From: CAWAVN01 sp963844315
Lineage (GTDB): Bacteria > Planctomycetota > Planctomycetia > Planctomycetales > Planctomycetaceae
NCBI GenBank assembly: GCA_963844315.1
Contig: CAWJOC010000029.1
Span: 1-64,000, forward strand
Direction of reading: 5' to 3'
DNA: 64,000 nucleotides
A program made the position numbers and the translations under genes. Positions 8,841 through 16,988 of this stretch are shown one piece after another (the stretch's first letter is position 1; every line of letters starts with the position of its first letter). The notes below the pieces were generated by a model. It had not been told where the DNA came from and ran no database searches. It saw only the letters and a list, made by a program, of their open reading frames with translations.

Positions 8841-10487
8841 TCAGTTCACCGCTCCCGCCATCAGGCCGTCCAGGAAGCCTTTTAATTGCTTGCTGCGGAC
8901 GGGATGTTGGAGTTTTCTGACGGCTTTGGCTTCGATTTGCCGGACCCGTTCGCGGGTGACTTTGAAGATCCGGCCCACTTCTTCGAGCGTGTAAGTGTAG
9001 CCATCGCCCAGGCCGTAACGCAGCTTGATGATTTCCCGCTCGCGGTAGGTCAGGGTTTTCAGGACCACGTCGATTTTGTCCTTGAGCATTTCCTGCGTGG
9101 CGGCGGAGACGGGGCTTTCGCTGGCTTCATCCTCGATGAAATCGCCGAAGTAGCTGTCTTCGCTCTCGCCGACAGGTCGGTCTAAACTGATCGGATGCCG
9201 GGAGATTTTCAGCACCCTCCGGGTCTCTTCGAGAGACACGCCCGCCGCTTCCGCCGTTTCTTCGATGGTCGGCTCGCGGCCATTCTCTTGCAGCAGTTTC
9301 TTGCTGACTTTCCTGAGCTTGGACATGGTTTCGATCATGTGGACCGGAATGCGAATCGTCCGGGCTTGATCGGCAATCGCGCGGGTGATGGCCTGGCGAA
9401 TCCACCATGTCGCATAGGTCGAGAACTTGTAGCCCCGGCGGTATTCGTATTTATCGACCGCCCGCATCAACCCCGTGTTGCCTTCTTGGATCAAGTCCAA
9501 AAAGCTGAGGCCGCGGTTCCGGTATTTCTTGGCGATGGAGACCACCAAGCGCAGGTTCCCGCCGGAGAGTTCCCGCATGGCTTGCTCGTACCCGGCGAAG
9601 CGCTGGTCGATCATTTCCACGCGGGCTTGGAGGGATTCCGGCGTTTCCAGGGTGAGGTTTTGGAGGTCGTGAAGTTCGGTCTGGAGGTTCGCCCTTTCGT
9701 CTTTCGCCGTCTTGAACTTTTTGAGGTGCTTGATCTGGGATTCCAGTTCCACCATCCGCCGGGCGATCTGGTTTAGCTTCTTCATCGCCGGTTGCAGGCG
9801 ATGCGTCCTCAGGCTGAGTTCTTCGACCAGCGTGACCATCTTCCGGCGGCGCACGGCGAGCGAATTGGCGGCGGCGTCTTGTTCTTCCTTGGTGGCGGTT
9901 TGCGACATCATCACGGCGAAGTCGGCGTGGTTTCTTTCGCGGAGGACTTCCAAGGTCGAAAGATTATGCTTCATCCGCCCCAGGATTTGTTCTTTCTCCA
10001 GGCCTTCGGTGACGGAGACTTTAATCGTGCGGTCGAAAGGCAGATCGCCGTTTTGGACCTTGGTCAAGATGTCCACCGCTTGCTTCATCGCGTAATCGCT
10101 TTCGAGGAGTTGCCTGCGGAAGCGTTTGCGGGTGATCTCGATTTTCTTGGCCAGCGCGATTTCCTGCTCGCGGGTGAGTAGCGGAATCTCGCCCATCTGC
10201 GTCAGGTACATCCTGACGGGGTCATCGATCCGCCTGGAGCTTTCTTCTTCCGAGAGGGCTTTGCTCTTTCGGGCGCGAGGCTTTTTGCTGGGCGGTGGAG
10301 CGAAGCCGGCTTGCTTGTCGGTGATGATTTCCATCCCCAACTCTTCCAGGCACATCACCAGGTTGTCCAGCTTCTCGGGGTTAGCCGCCTCGTCCGGAAG
10401 ATAGGCATTGACTTGGGTGAAGGTCAAAAACCCTTGGGTTTTCCCGGTGTCGATTAACTGATTCAGGCTTTCATCAAGACGATGCAC
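8841..10487 (-). CDS. rpoD: RNA polymerase primary sigma factor RpoD
   Basis: Housekeeping sigma-70 of about 548 residues. Domains in order: region 1.1 (LIDTGKTQGFLTFTQVNAYL, about 10-60), region 1.2 (DPVRMYLTQMGEIPLLT, about 90-120), a charged helical non-conserved region (about 125-305), region 2 with GNLRLVVSIAKKYRNRGLSF and STYATWWIRQAI (about 310-385), region 3 with IEETAEAAGVSLEE, and region 4 with LTYREREIIKLRYGL and the helix-turn-helix VTRERVRQIEAKA. I prefer the GTG at 10487, which has GGGGAGG about eight bases upstream; the longer TTG start at 10532 has none. It follows dnaG, the classic macromolecular synthesis order, and ends at a clear terminator. Confidence 0.95.
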   Translation of the reverse strand: MHRLDESLNQLIDTGKTQGFLTFTQVNAYLPDEAANPEKLDNLVMCLEELGMEIITDKQAGFAPPPSKKPRARKSKALSEEESSRRIDDPVRMYLTQMGEIPLLTREQEIALAKKIEITRKRFRRQLLESDYAMKQAVDILTKVQNGDLPFDRTIKVSVTEGLEKEQILGRMKHNLSTLEVLRERNHADFAVMMSQTATKEEQDAAANSLAVRRRKMVTLVEELSLRTHRLQPAMKKLNQIARRMVELESQIKHLKKFKTAKDERANLQTELHDLQNLTLETPESLQARVEMIDQRFAGYEQAMRELSGGNLRLVVSIAKKYRNRGLSFLDLIQEGNTGLMRAVDKYEYRRGYKFSTYATWWIRQAITRAIADQARTIRIPVHMIETMSKLRKVSKKLLQENGREPTIEETAEAAGVSLEETRRVLKISRHPISLDRPVGESEDSYFGDFIEDEASESPVSAATQEMLKDKIDVVLKTLTYREREIIKLRYGLGDGYTYTLEEVGRIFKVTRERVRQIEAKAVRKLQHPVRSKQLKGFLDGLMAGAVN

Positions 10488-10649
10488 TCTCTGGACCTCC
10501 CCAAAGTCGGTTGAACTCTCGCACGCGGCCAATAGGAAATTGACGGATTTTTCCGTAGGGTTTCGCCCCGACCAGAAAAATTTGCCCCTCGAAAAGACCT
10601 TTTTGGCCCTTGTCCGGCCTTCCTTCGCCAGGACACGTGGAGATATGAG

Positions 10650-12569
10650 TTAGGAATTCGCCCGCTTGGCGTGAAACTTTTGCGCTTCGAGTAAATAGCG
10701 GAGGTGCTCTTGGTGGAGTTCCCCCGCCGCGCCGTCCGTGACGGAAGGTTTGGCAGGCCCTTTGACCAGCGTGCCCTTCAGCGATTCGAATTTTTGCCGC
10801 TCGTTTTGGAGGAGCAAACGCCGAACCACTTCGTCCAAATATCGTATTGAACCCTCAGCTTCCCCGGTGGTTTTGTCGGAAAGGAGCTTTTGGGCGATTT
10901 TTTTCTCTTTGGCGAGATCGTCGATCCGCATCAAAGCTTGCTTATAAAGCGGATCTTCGAGTTCGGCCATCATGCGGCCCAGCGCGGGCAGCTCATCCCG
11001 TTCCCACAAATCGAAGGCCAAATGCAAGAGCGACCTAAGCACCGCATTCGTCAGTTGTTCGGGACTGATCCGGAGCCTTAACGTGTCCACAAGTTGCGGT
11101 TCGGTCAGCAGGATTTCGAGTAGCTCCGCTTCCACCAGATCGCTGGGCTTTTTAATGTCAAATGGCCGGGGCGTGGGCTGGGTTGGGGAAGCGAAACCCG
11201 TTTCGAGAGCCGGTTTTGCACCGGCTTTGCGTTTTTCGTTTAATTGCTTTCGGACGGCCCGTTCATCAATCATCAGCCGCGATGACAACCGGCTGACGAG
11301 CACGGTTTCCCGCGAACTGCCCGCGAAGTTGGGCGTTCGAATCATCACATCCAAGAGTTGATCGAGAATCCGTTGCCGGGCATCGAGCGAATCGACGCCG
11401 AACTCGTTCGCCGCCAGTTGAAACTTGTGATCCCAAGCTTCCGTGGCCTCTTCCACCAAGGTTTGAAATTTTTGCAAACCGAATTGGGTCAAAAAGTCCG
11501 CCGGGTCCAATCCGCCTGGAAGCGTGAGGATTCTGAGATCCACTTCCTGAGCCAAAAACTTGTCGATGGCCCGCCCCGTGGCTTTTTGACCGGCCTCATC
11601 GCCATCGAACACCAACACCACCTTGCGGGCAAAACGTTTGAGGACGGCGACGTGGGCTTCGGTCAGGGCCGTTCCCAGCGTGGCGACGGCATTCGTCAAA
11701 CCATACTGATGGGCCAAAATCACATCGGTGTTGCCTTCCATCACCACCACGGTGTCGGTTTTGCGAATCATCTCGCGGGCTTGCTCGAAGCCGTAGAGCA
11801 TCCGGCTTTTGGTGAAGAATTCGCTTTCCGGGCTGTTTAAGTATTTCGGGTCTTGCCGTTCGGAATCCGGCAGCACCCGCACCCCAAACGCCACGGGTCG
11901 GCCCCGGTGGTCGCGGATGGGAAACATCAACCGGCCCACGAAATCATCGTAATACCCGCCGCCGTTTCGTTCCCGCACGAGTCGAGCTTGAAAGAGTTCA
12001 TTCGCGGAGAACTTCAAAGCCCCCGCCTGGTCCAAAAGCCAAGTCCAGTGGTCGGGATGAAAACCCAACCGGAAGGCTTTGACCGATTCGCCCGTGATGC
12101 CCCGGCTTTTGAGATACAGCCTCGCCCGCTCGCCGACTTTTTCCGAGAGCAAACATTGGTGCATCCGCTGCTCGGCCCAGGCGAGAATTTCCAAAAGGCG
12201 GGCCTGCCGGTTTTTCTCTTCGGGCTTTCGGCCGCCGGTGCTCTTGGGCATTTCCAAATTGGCCCGCTCGGCGAGTTGTTCCAGGGCTTCACGAAAGCCG
12301 AGCTTGTCGGATTTCATCACGAACGAAAAACAATCGCCGCCCTCATCGCAGACCCAGCAGCGATACGCTTGCCGGTCGGGATAGACGTGGAAGCTGGGGT
12401 TATGGTCATCGTGGAAGGGGCACAGGCCGACGTAATCGTTTTGGCCTTTGGGCGTGAGGGCCACCGATTCACTCACCAAGGCGACCAGGTCGGTCCGCGA
12501 GCGAACCTGCTCCTTGAAGTCGGCGGGAAAATTTGAGGAGGAAGTTCCAGAGCCTATGGCCACCAGCAT
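10650..12569 (-). CDS. dnaG: DNA primase DnaG
   Basis: Primase of about 639 residues that makes RNA primers at the replication fork. It has the N-terminal CHC2 zinc motif (CPFHDDHNPSF, then CWVCDEGGDCFSF), the RNA-polymerase core with FGVRVLPDSE and KYLNSPE-type motifs, and the TOPRIM acidic motifs VVMEGNTDVI and LVFDGDEAGQKA. A C-terminal helical part (about 450-639) would contact the helicase. ATG 12569 follows a short GGAG; GTG 12563 six bases further is an equally good start. The rpoD gene starts about 160 bp downstream. No rpsU is seen upstream; the preceding 600 bp lack a convincing gene. Confidence 0.95.
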   Translation of the reverse strand: MLVAIGSGTSSSNFPADFKEQVRSRTDLVALVSESVALTPKGQNDYVGLCPFHDDHNPSFHVYPDRQAYRCWVCDEGGDCFSFVMKSDKLGFREALEQLAERANLEMPKSTGGRKPEEKNRQARLLEILAWAEQRMHQCLLSEKVGERARLYLKSRGITGESVKAFRLGFHPDHWTWLLDQAGALKFSANELFQARLVRERNGGGYYDDFVGRLMFPIRDHRGRPVAFGVRVLPDSERQDPKYLNSPESEFFTKSRMLYGFEQAREMIRKTDTVVVMEGNTDVILAHQYGLTNAVATLGTALTEAHVAVLKRFARKVVLVFDGDEAGQKATGRAIDKFLAQEVDLRILTLPGGLDPADFLTQFGLQKFQTLVEEATEAWDHKFQLAANEFGVDSLDARQRILDQLLDVMIRTPNFAGSSRETVLVSRLSSRLMIDERAVRKQLNEKRKAGAKPALETGFASPTQPTPRPFDIKKPSDLVEAELLEILLTEPQLVDTLRLRISPEQLTNAVLRSLLHLAFDLWERDELPALGRMMAELEDPLYKQALMRIDDLAKEKKIAQKLLSDKTTGEAEGSIRYLDEVVRRLLLQNERQKFESLKGTLVKGPAKPSVTDGAAGELHQEHLRYLLEAQKFHAKRANS

Positions 12570-12575
12570 CTCCAA

Positions 12576-13140
12576 GGGTCTTCAAACGGTGTGGTTTCAG
12601 GGGTGTTTTCTTTGGGATCGCGAGCCGCGAAAAGATCGCGGAAGCGCATGGAGTCGATGGGGTTCAGACGGGGCCAAAAGGCAAGATCACGAACCCCACG
12701 GAGTTGCTGGTGTGCATTGCCCTACCGCTTCCTCAAAACGGCAGGGCAAGGATCGCGCGGGGGTGATCGGTTCTCGCTGAAAGGCCATCATTTCCATGTT
12801 TCTCTATCGTAACAAATGCCCGGCCCAGACAAGTCGAAGGAAGTTCAGTCAAGGCAAGTTCCCCACGATTGAATGGTTCAATTATGAAGAGCCATTCACA
12901 CCCAAACTCTACACCATGCCCGCCCGCGGTCAAGCAATCCGCCGAAATCTTCGGCGGCGTTTTCGCAACGTAACCCTAGACTCGGAAAAACGTTACCGAA
13001 ACGCCTCACCACCCAACTCGCTGCCAATCGGCAACGTCCCCGGTAAAACCCCCAATCCCACCCAACCCAAAACCGCTGATGCCCAGATGCTCAAGACGGC
13101 AGAAAGAGGACACTTGGTTTTTAGGAATTGTTGGATTTTA
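12576..13140. other. Long intergenic region without a supported gene
   Basis: About 565 bp upstream of dnaG. Short frames exist on both strands, the longest 121 codons at 12796 on the + strand, but it is Arg/Pro/Asn-rich, has no ribosome-binding site and no recognisable domain. The dnaG promoter should lie here. Confidence 0.5.
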
Positions 13141-13147
13141 ACTAGGA

Positions 13148-13183
13148 TGGTAGTGTCCTAATTTGAATTTTCCCGAAAATAGT
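13148..13183. repeat. Cassette tail repeat, copy 2
   Basis: GGTAGTGTCCTA followed by an AT-rich stretch ending AAAATAGTTG. It matches 13459-13495 as an imperfect direct repeat and directly follows the stop of the small minus-strand gene. Confidence 0.65.
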
Positions 13184-13186
13184 TGG

Positions 13187-13354
13187 TCAGGAGAGCCTAC
13201 TGTCCACATACTGGCTCAGTTTTTTCGCGGATTCCTTTGGGAGTGCTGCGATTCTCTCGCCAAGTTCCTGAATTGGGTCGTCGGGAAACCCGGTCGCAAC
13301 CACTCGCGGTGGCGGGCCTTTCGGCGGTTCCATTTTCGCTTGTGTTTCCGGCAT
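13187..13354 (-). CDS. Small protein, 55 aa, unknown
   Basis: A 55-residue open frame starting at ATG 13354 with AGGAG eight bases upstream. It starts MPETQAKMEPPKGPPPRV, then has a segment with FPDDPIQEL, and ends in an amphipathic helix LGERIAALPKESAKKLSQ. Composition is that of a real soluble protein rather than a chance frame: balanced charges, a plausible helix, no rare-residue bias. Its stop codon is followed within four bases by the tail repeat at 13148, and it lies just after a terminator carrying a 39-bp repeat, so it appears to be the cargo of a cassette-like unit. No family is recognised. Confidence 0.6.
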   Translation of the reverse strand: MPETQAKMEPPKGPPPRVVATGFPDDPIQELGERIAALPKESAKKLSQYVDSRLS

Positions 13355-13382
13355 GGCTCAATCTCCTGTTTGGGAATCATGG

Positions 13383-13421
13383 GCCGGGCGAGTGCAAAAG
13401 AAAAGCCCCGTCGATCCGAGA
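13383..13421. repeat. 39-bp direct repeat, copy 2
   Basis: Begins GCCGGGCGAGTGCAAAAG and ends GTCGATCCGAGA. It is identical to 13805-13843. Copy 2 includes the left half of the terminator hairpin; copy 1 has lost the right half. Confidence 0.85.
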
Positions 13422-13434
13422 CGGGGCTTTTCTT
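13396..13434 (-). terminator. Bidirectional-looking terminator hairpin
   Basis: AAAAGCCCCGTC / GACGGGGCTTTT, a perfect 12-bp stem with a 7-base loop. T-rich tracts lie on both sides (TTTTCTTTTG on the minus strand). It sits 47 bp past the stop of the minus-strand membrane protein. Confidence 0.85.
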
Positions 13435-13458
13435 GTGTTGGTTTTACTTGGATTTCTG

Positions 13459-13495
13459 GTAGTGTCCTATTTCAATTTTACAAAAAATAGTTGCG
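13459..13495. repeat. Cassette tail repeat, copy 1
   Basis: TGGTAGTGTCCTATTTCAAT followed by AAAAAATAGTTG. It overlaps the last codons of the small membrane protein and is repeated imperfectly at 13148. Confidence 0.65.
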
Positions 13496-13696
13496 ATCTT
13501 CGCGGCTTTTGCTGGAAGGCAGGCCGAGAAACGCCAAGATGAAACCAACAAGGAGGAGAATCACTCCAAGGATTGCACAAACGGTTGTCAGTTCGCTGTA
13601 GCCTGGGCTGGAATGAAAGTTCTCGGCAACGGCGGCTCCCGTAATAGCGATGGTTCCCGCCAAGATGATGATTGAACCACTGAGGAGTCGCATCGG
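13478..13696 (-). CDS. Small two-helix membrane protein
   Basis: A 72-residue protein starting at ATG 13696. It has two transmembrane helices, LLSGSIIILAGTIAITGAAV and VCAILGVILLLVGFILAFLG, joined by a short loop with NFHSSPGYSEL, and a charged tail KSREDRNYFL. A terminator stands 47 bp after the stop, which supports a real gene. A longer version starting at 13819 would include repeat sequence and is less likely. Function unknown; it lies in one of two neighbouring cassette-like units. Confidence 0.6.
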   Translation of the reverse strand, partial: PMRLLSGSIIILAGTIAITGAAVAENFHSSPGYSELTTVCAILGVILLLVGFILAFLGLPSSKSREDRNYFL

Positions 13697-13804
13697 CACA
13701 TTTCCATTTTTTAGCGAGAAAGTTACTGGAATGATTGGCCGGGAGAACGCAAAAGAGAATCTGAGAAACTCTGAAAAAGGCTGCGGTTTTCCGCAAAACG
13801 CTGA

Positions 13805-13843
13805 GCCGGGCGAGTGCAAAAGAAAAGCCCCGTCGATCCGAGA
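13805..13843. repeat. 39-bp direct repeat, copy 1
   Basis: Exact copy of 13383-13421. A third, degenerate version (GGCCGGGAGAACGCAAAAGA) is at 13738. Confidence 0.85.
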
Positions 13844-13930
13844 TGAGGCAATTCCATTGTTCGGTGCGAAATAACAACGACTTGGAATGGCTTGTTGCCA
13901 GGAGAAGCAACCGGGGCCATCCCATGTTGT

Positions 13931-14787
13931 TCACATTCTCTCCACCAGTGCCCGCAGTTCCTCTTTCATTTGCTCTGGGGGCAGTTTGACCCGTTGGCCG
14001 TGGCCGGGGAGGATCCAGGCGAAGTCGTATTCCAGCAGGCGGGACATGGAGGTTTTTTGGAGGGGCCAGGAGTGCCAGCAGTAGTCGCGGAAGGCTTCCA
14101 GTTCGTGGTTGTGGCGGTCCCAGGCCAGGTGGTCGCCGGTGAAGAGGAAGTGGTTTTGGAATAACAGGCAGCAGTGGCCCTTGGTGTGGCCTGGCGTGGG
14201 GATGGCCAGGACACCTTCGGCGAGCTGCGTGGGTTCGTTACCTTCCAGGATGCGCTCGGCGTTGGGTTGGGAGGAAAGTTCGCGGCGGTCGATGATCCGC
14301 TCGGCTTGGAAATGGTCCGCGAAACGCTCGGCCTCGGCCACATCGTCGCGGTGGGTCAGGAAGATGTGCTTGATGCCGCCCAGATCTTCCATCCGCTTGA
14401 CCAAAGTCTTTTGGAACTTGGGCGAATCCACCAGCCAATTGCCTTGGGGATGCCGGAGGAAATAGCTGTTGCCGCCGTAGGACTTGGGCGAATTGAAGCC
14501 GCAGTAATACACCGGCTCTTCCAGGACAAGCGGAAAATCGCCCATCGCGGCTTTGACATCATCATCCCCCAAGCAGCCAATCGACCCGGTGGGACACGAG
14601 AGCAGCGCATGGAGGGCGTCTTTGCGGTCTGCTGGCAATTGCGGTTGGGATTTGACGAAGGAAGTCGTTTCCGCCTCCCCGAATACGCCGGGGGCAATCT
14701 GCCGGCAGGCATCGCAGTCGATGCAGGTCGAATCCACAAAAAATCCCCAGAGACATTCTCCGGAACTTGTTTCGCGAAATTGGCCAT
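13931..14787 (-). CDS. Ferredoxin-MBL fold hydrolase fusion, frameshifted
   Basis: A 285-residue fusion. Residues about 1-70 form a single-cluster ferredoxin domain with CIDCDAC and a distant CPTGSIG cysteine. The rest is a metallo-beta-lactamase fold with THRDDVAEAERF (zinc motif, HxDD in place of HxHxDH), the GHTKGHCCLLF loop, FTGDHL and a final PGHGQRV. The combination suggests a redox-linked hydrolase or thioesterase, but no substrate can be named. The start is ATG 14787 (MANFAKQVPENVSGD). A missing T in the run near 14740 separates it from the main frame. It stands alone, convergent with nothing. Confidence 0.8.
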
Positions 14788-14980
14788 GATGTTTACCGTC
14801 AGTCTATGACTAAAAATCTTGTTCCAGACCATCAAGGAATTATCGGCGCGGCATTCGCGAATTGTTGCTGGTTCTTCATTCCCCCGGATTTGAACGGGTT
14901 TTCAGTTTTCGAGAGGGCCGGACTGCTAAAATGGAGGGAGAAGACTTCGTTTCAAGTTTCCCTGGAAAGCGAGGCACACG

Positions 14981-15298
14981 ATGCAGATTCAAGTGCATTC
15001 CGACAGTCAGATTCATGCCGATGAGAGTTTTATCGCCAAGGTCCGGGAGCATTTAGAGGACAAGCTCAAGCGGTTTGATAAGCGGATTATGAGGCTGGAA
15101 GTGCATTTCAACGATGAGAACAGCGCCGGGAAAAAAGGCGATCACGACAAGCGCTGCCAGATCGAAGCCCGGCTGAACGGACTGAAGCCTTTGAGCGCGA
15201 CCGACCACGAAGCCACGGTGATGCAAGCCCTGACCGGAGCGACTCGGAAGCTGGAAGCGGTGATTGATTCGGCCTTGGGCAAACTCGAAGACCGATAA
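14981..15298 (+). CDS. HPF/RaiA-family ribosome-associated protein
   Basis: A 105-residue protein matching the short HPF/RaiA (sigma-54 modulation) family that binds the 30S subunit to protect idle ribosomes. It shows the beta-alpha-beta-beta-beta-alpha order: MQIQVHSDSQIH, helix FIAKVREHLEDKLKRF, strand IMRLEVHFNDEN, strand KRCQIEARLNG, and a last helix VMQALTGATRKLEAVIDSAL. The C-terminal dimerisation domain of long HPF is absent. ATG 14981 has a GAGG element upstream. It converges on queD with a family D repeat between them. Confidence 0.85.
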   Translation: MQIQVHSDSQIHADESFIAKVREHLEDKLKRFDKRIMRLEVHFNDENSAGKKGDHDKRCQIEARLNGLKPLSATDHEATVMQALTGATRKLEAVIDSALGKLEDR

Positions 15299-15325
15299 TG
15301 GGTGGAATGACGAATGCCTAACAAT

Positions 15326-15430
15326 AAGGTGGCACAGACATTCTTGTCTGTGCGGATCAACAGCACAGACAAGAATGTCTGTGCCACCTTCCCCTTGGGA
15401 ATCGAGTTTCGCTAAGAGGCGTTAGGCATT
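15326..15430. repeat. Inverted repeat family D, copy 1
   Basis: AAGGTGGCACAGACATTCTT and its near-perfect reverse complement 25 bp later, then a CTTGGGAATCGAG tail and AGGCGTTAGGCATT, which mirrors AATGCCTAAC at 15312. It lies between convergent genes and supplies the last codons of queD. Confidence 0.85.
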
Positions 15431-15912
15431 AACCGGCAGATGGCCCATTGGCCGAAGTTTTCTTCGACTTCGACCTGGAGCCAATCCAAAGGCTGGCTGG
15501 AGCGGGCGGCGAGTTGTTCGAGGAGGCGTTCGCCGATCCATTTCGCGATGGCTTCCGCCGTGGTGTTTTTGACGGGGAGCAGTTTGCAGTCCTCTTTGGG
15601 AAAGACCCACCGGCGGTCCTCGAACACGGCTTCCACTTCGCGGTCGGATTCCCTCACGCGAATCCGGTCGTGCCGCATCGGCAAGAGCACGCGATGGTCC
15701 AGGTCATTCACGATCACTTGCAATTCATCCCTTAGCGCGATGAAGTCGAACACGTATTCGTTCTCGTCGAGCGGCCCCGAAACCTCCACGGCGGTTCGCC
15801 AATTGTGCCCGTGCAATCTTTCACAGATGTTGCCGTTGAACGTAATGAAATGGGCCGCGCTAAAGACCAGATGGTCTTTCGTCACGCGAACGCGGTAATG
15901 TTCCTTGGGCAT
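15412..15912 (-). CDS. queD: 6-pyruvoyl-tetrahydropterin synthase / QueD-like
   Basis: A 166-residue member of the PTPS/QueD family, which converts dihydroneopterin triphosphate to carboxy-tetrahydropterin (queuosine route) or pyruvoyl-tetrahydropterin. Zinc ligands are visible as H21 (FSAAHFI) and H34/H36 (RLHGHNW), with C30 placed as the catalytic cysteine. FDFIALRDEL and LDHRVLLP are also typical, and NTTAEAIAKWI is the conserved C-terminal helix. Slightly longer than the usual 120-140 residues, with an insertion around 85-115. The final residues overlap a family D repeat. No other queuosine genes are nearby, so the symbol is provisional. Confidence 0.85.
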   Translation of the reverse strand: MPKEHYRVRVTKDHLVFSAAHFITFNGNICERLHGHNWRTAVEVSGPLDENEYVFDFIALRDELQVIVNDLDHRVLLPMRHDRIRVRESDREVEAVFEDRRWVFPKEDCKLLPVKNTTAEAIAKWIGERLLEQLAARSSQPLDWLQVEVEENFGQWAICRLMPNAS

Positions 15913-15948
15913 CGGTGTCCTCTACGATCAGAAGGCTTATGGCTCTAA

Positions 15949-16045
15949 AGGGTGGCCGGGGTCGAGCGAAGCGAGCCCCGGAATGGCAGAGTCTGTGGGG
16001 TCGCTTCGCTCCACCACAGCCACCCAAATTCGGGTTTGAGACAGA
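15949..16045. repeat. Inverted repeat family H, copy 2
   Basis: GGTGGCCGGGGTCGAGCGAA with right arm TTCGCTCCACCACAGCCACC, then TTTGAGACAGAGCCTCGT. In a tandem gap. Confidence 0.7.
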
Positions 16046-16067
16046 GCCTCGTGTTCCCTTTCTCTTC

Positions 16068-16100
16068 CTTTTCGTGTCGTTCGTGTGTTTCGTGGTTCCT
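16068..16100. repeat. Single arm of repeat family J
   Basis: TTCGTGTCGTTCGTGTGTTT followed by CGTGGTTCC. No left partner here. Confidence 0.6.
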
Positions 16101-16119
16101 TCTCTTCTGGCAAGTCGGC

Positions 16120-16760
16120 TTATGGCTCGATCGCGGTGATGGCTTTTTTGGCGGCGGTGCGCAGGTCTTCGTTTTGGCTTTTCGCGAATCTGTTGAGAGC
16201 CGGCAGGGCGGCTTTGGCTTTTGGGCCAATCTTTTCCAAGGCTTTGATCGCTTGAGCTTGCACCAGGGAATTCTCGGAGCGGAGGGCGTCCACGAGCGCG
16301 GGAACCGCTTCCACCGCTGTCGGTCCCAATTGACCCAAGGCGACAATCGAGCGGGGATTGCCTTCGCGCACCGAGAGGATCAAGACCTGCACCGGGGCGG
16401 CGTTCGTTGGATCGATGTTCGCCAAGGCCCATGCGGAAACCAGCCGGACGTTTTCCTCCTGGTCCTCCAATCGCTTTTCCAAAGCAGGCACGGCGGCCAT
16501 GGCTTTGGATCCCAAATCACCCAGGGCATTGGCGGCCAACCGGCGGACGTCCGTGTCGGAATCGTCCAAAGACCGGATCAATTGCGGCAGGGATTTCGCG
16601 GTGTCTTCCGTGGTCTCGGCGAGCTTGCGCGCCCTTGCTGGCGGATTTCGGGGTTGTCGTCTTCGAGTTGCTTGGTCGCTTGGGAAACTTCGCCAGCGCA
16701 GCCCGGCAATAGGCAGCACACAAGGCCAAAAACGATCGGGCAGGCCAACCGGCGAAACAT
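16120..16760 (-). CDS. HEAT-repeat lipoprotein, frameshifted
   Basis: Begins at 16760 with a lipoprotein leader (FGLVCCLLPGCAGE; Cys about residue 22). The mature part is four to five HEAT-type helical repeats, with units such as DVRRLAANALGDLGSKA, VRLVSAWALANI and VQAQAIKALEKIGPKA, ending KKAITAIEP. A single G seems missing near 16640, where the frame changes at EIRQQGARKLAET. Corrected length is about 213 residues. HEAT lipoproteins are usually scaffolds for protein contacts at the membrane. The partner is unknown. It is divergent from tal with a family F repeat between them. Confidence 0.75.
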
Positions 16761-16815
16761 GAATACTTCCTAAAAGCCGGGAATTGAAGGGGTGTCTTAT
16801 AAGAGCCGGTGAATT

Positions 16816-16900
16816 TGGTTGGCACGCCCTGAGGCTTTGCGAAGGGCGTGGTTTCACGGTTCGCCACACCCTTCGCAAAGCCTCAGGGCGTGCCACCCAA
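16816..16900. repeat. Inverted repeat family F, copy 1
   Basis: GGCACGCCCTGAGGCTTTGC..GGGCGTGG and its reverse complement, about 33-bp arms and a 10-base centre. Divergent gap. Confidence 0.85.
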
Positions 16901-16988
16901 CCCTGGCAATCTAGGGTGAATTGTGCTAAAAAACGGCTCAAAATGAGGGAGAGACGTTTCAGACTCATTATGCAAGGAAGACCACTGT

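Noticed and set aside
10126..10404. + strand frames within rpoD
   Set aside because: They lie wholly inside a certain gene and have no own signals.
13163..13542. + strand 99- and 119-codon frames in the cassette region
   Set aside because: Opposite the 55-aa gene with its ribosome-binding site and terminator; they read through the repeats.
13148..13843. True integron array with attC sites
   Set aside because: The tails lack a clear RYYYAAC/GTTRRRY pair and no integrase gene is in the window, so only a cassette-like arrangement is claimed.
15326..15390. Family D repeat as a CRISPR repeat
   Set aside because: Only two arms in inverted orientation, no regular spacers and no cas genes.
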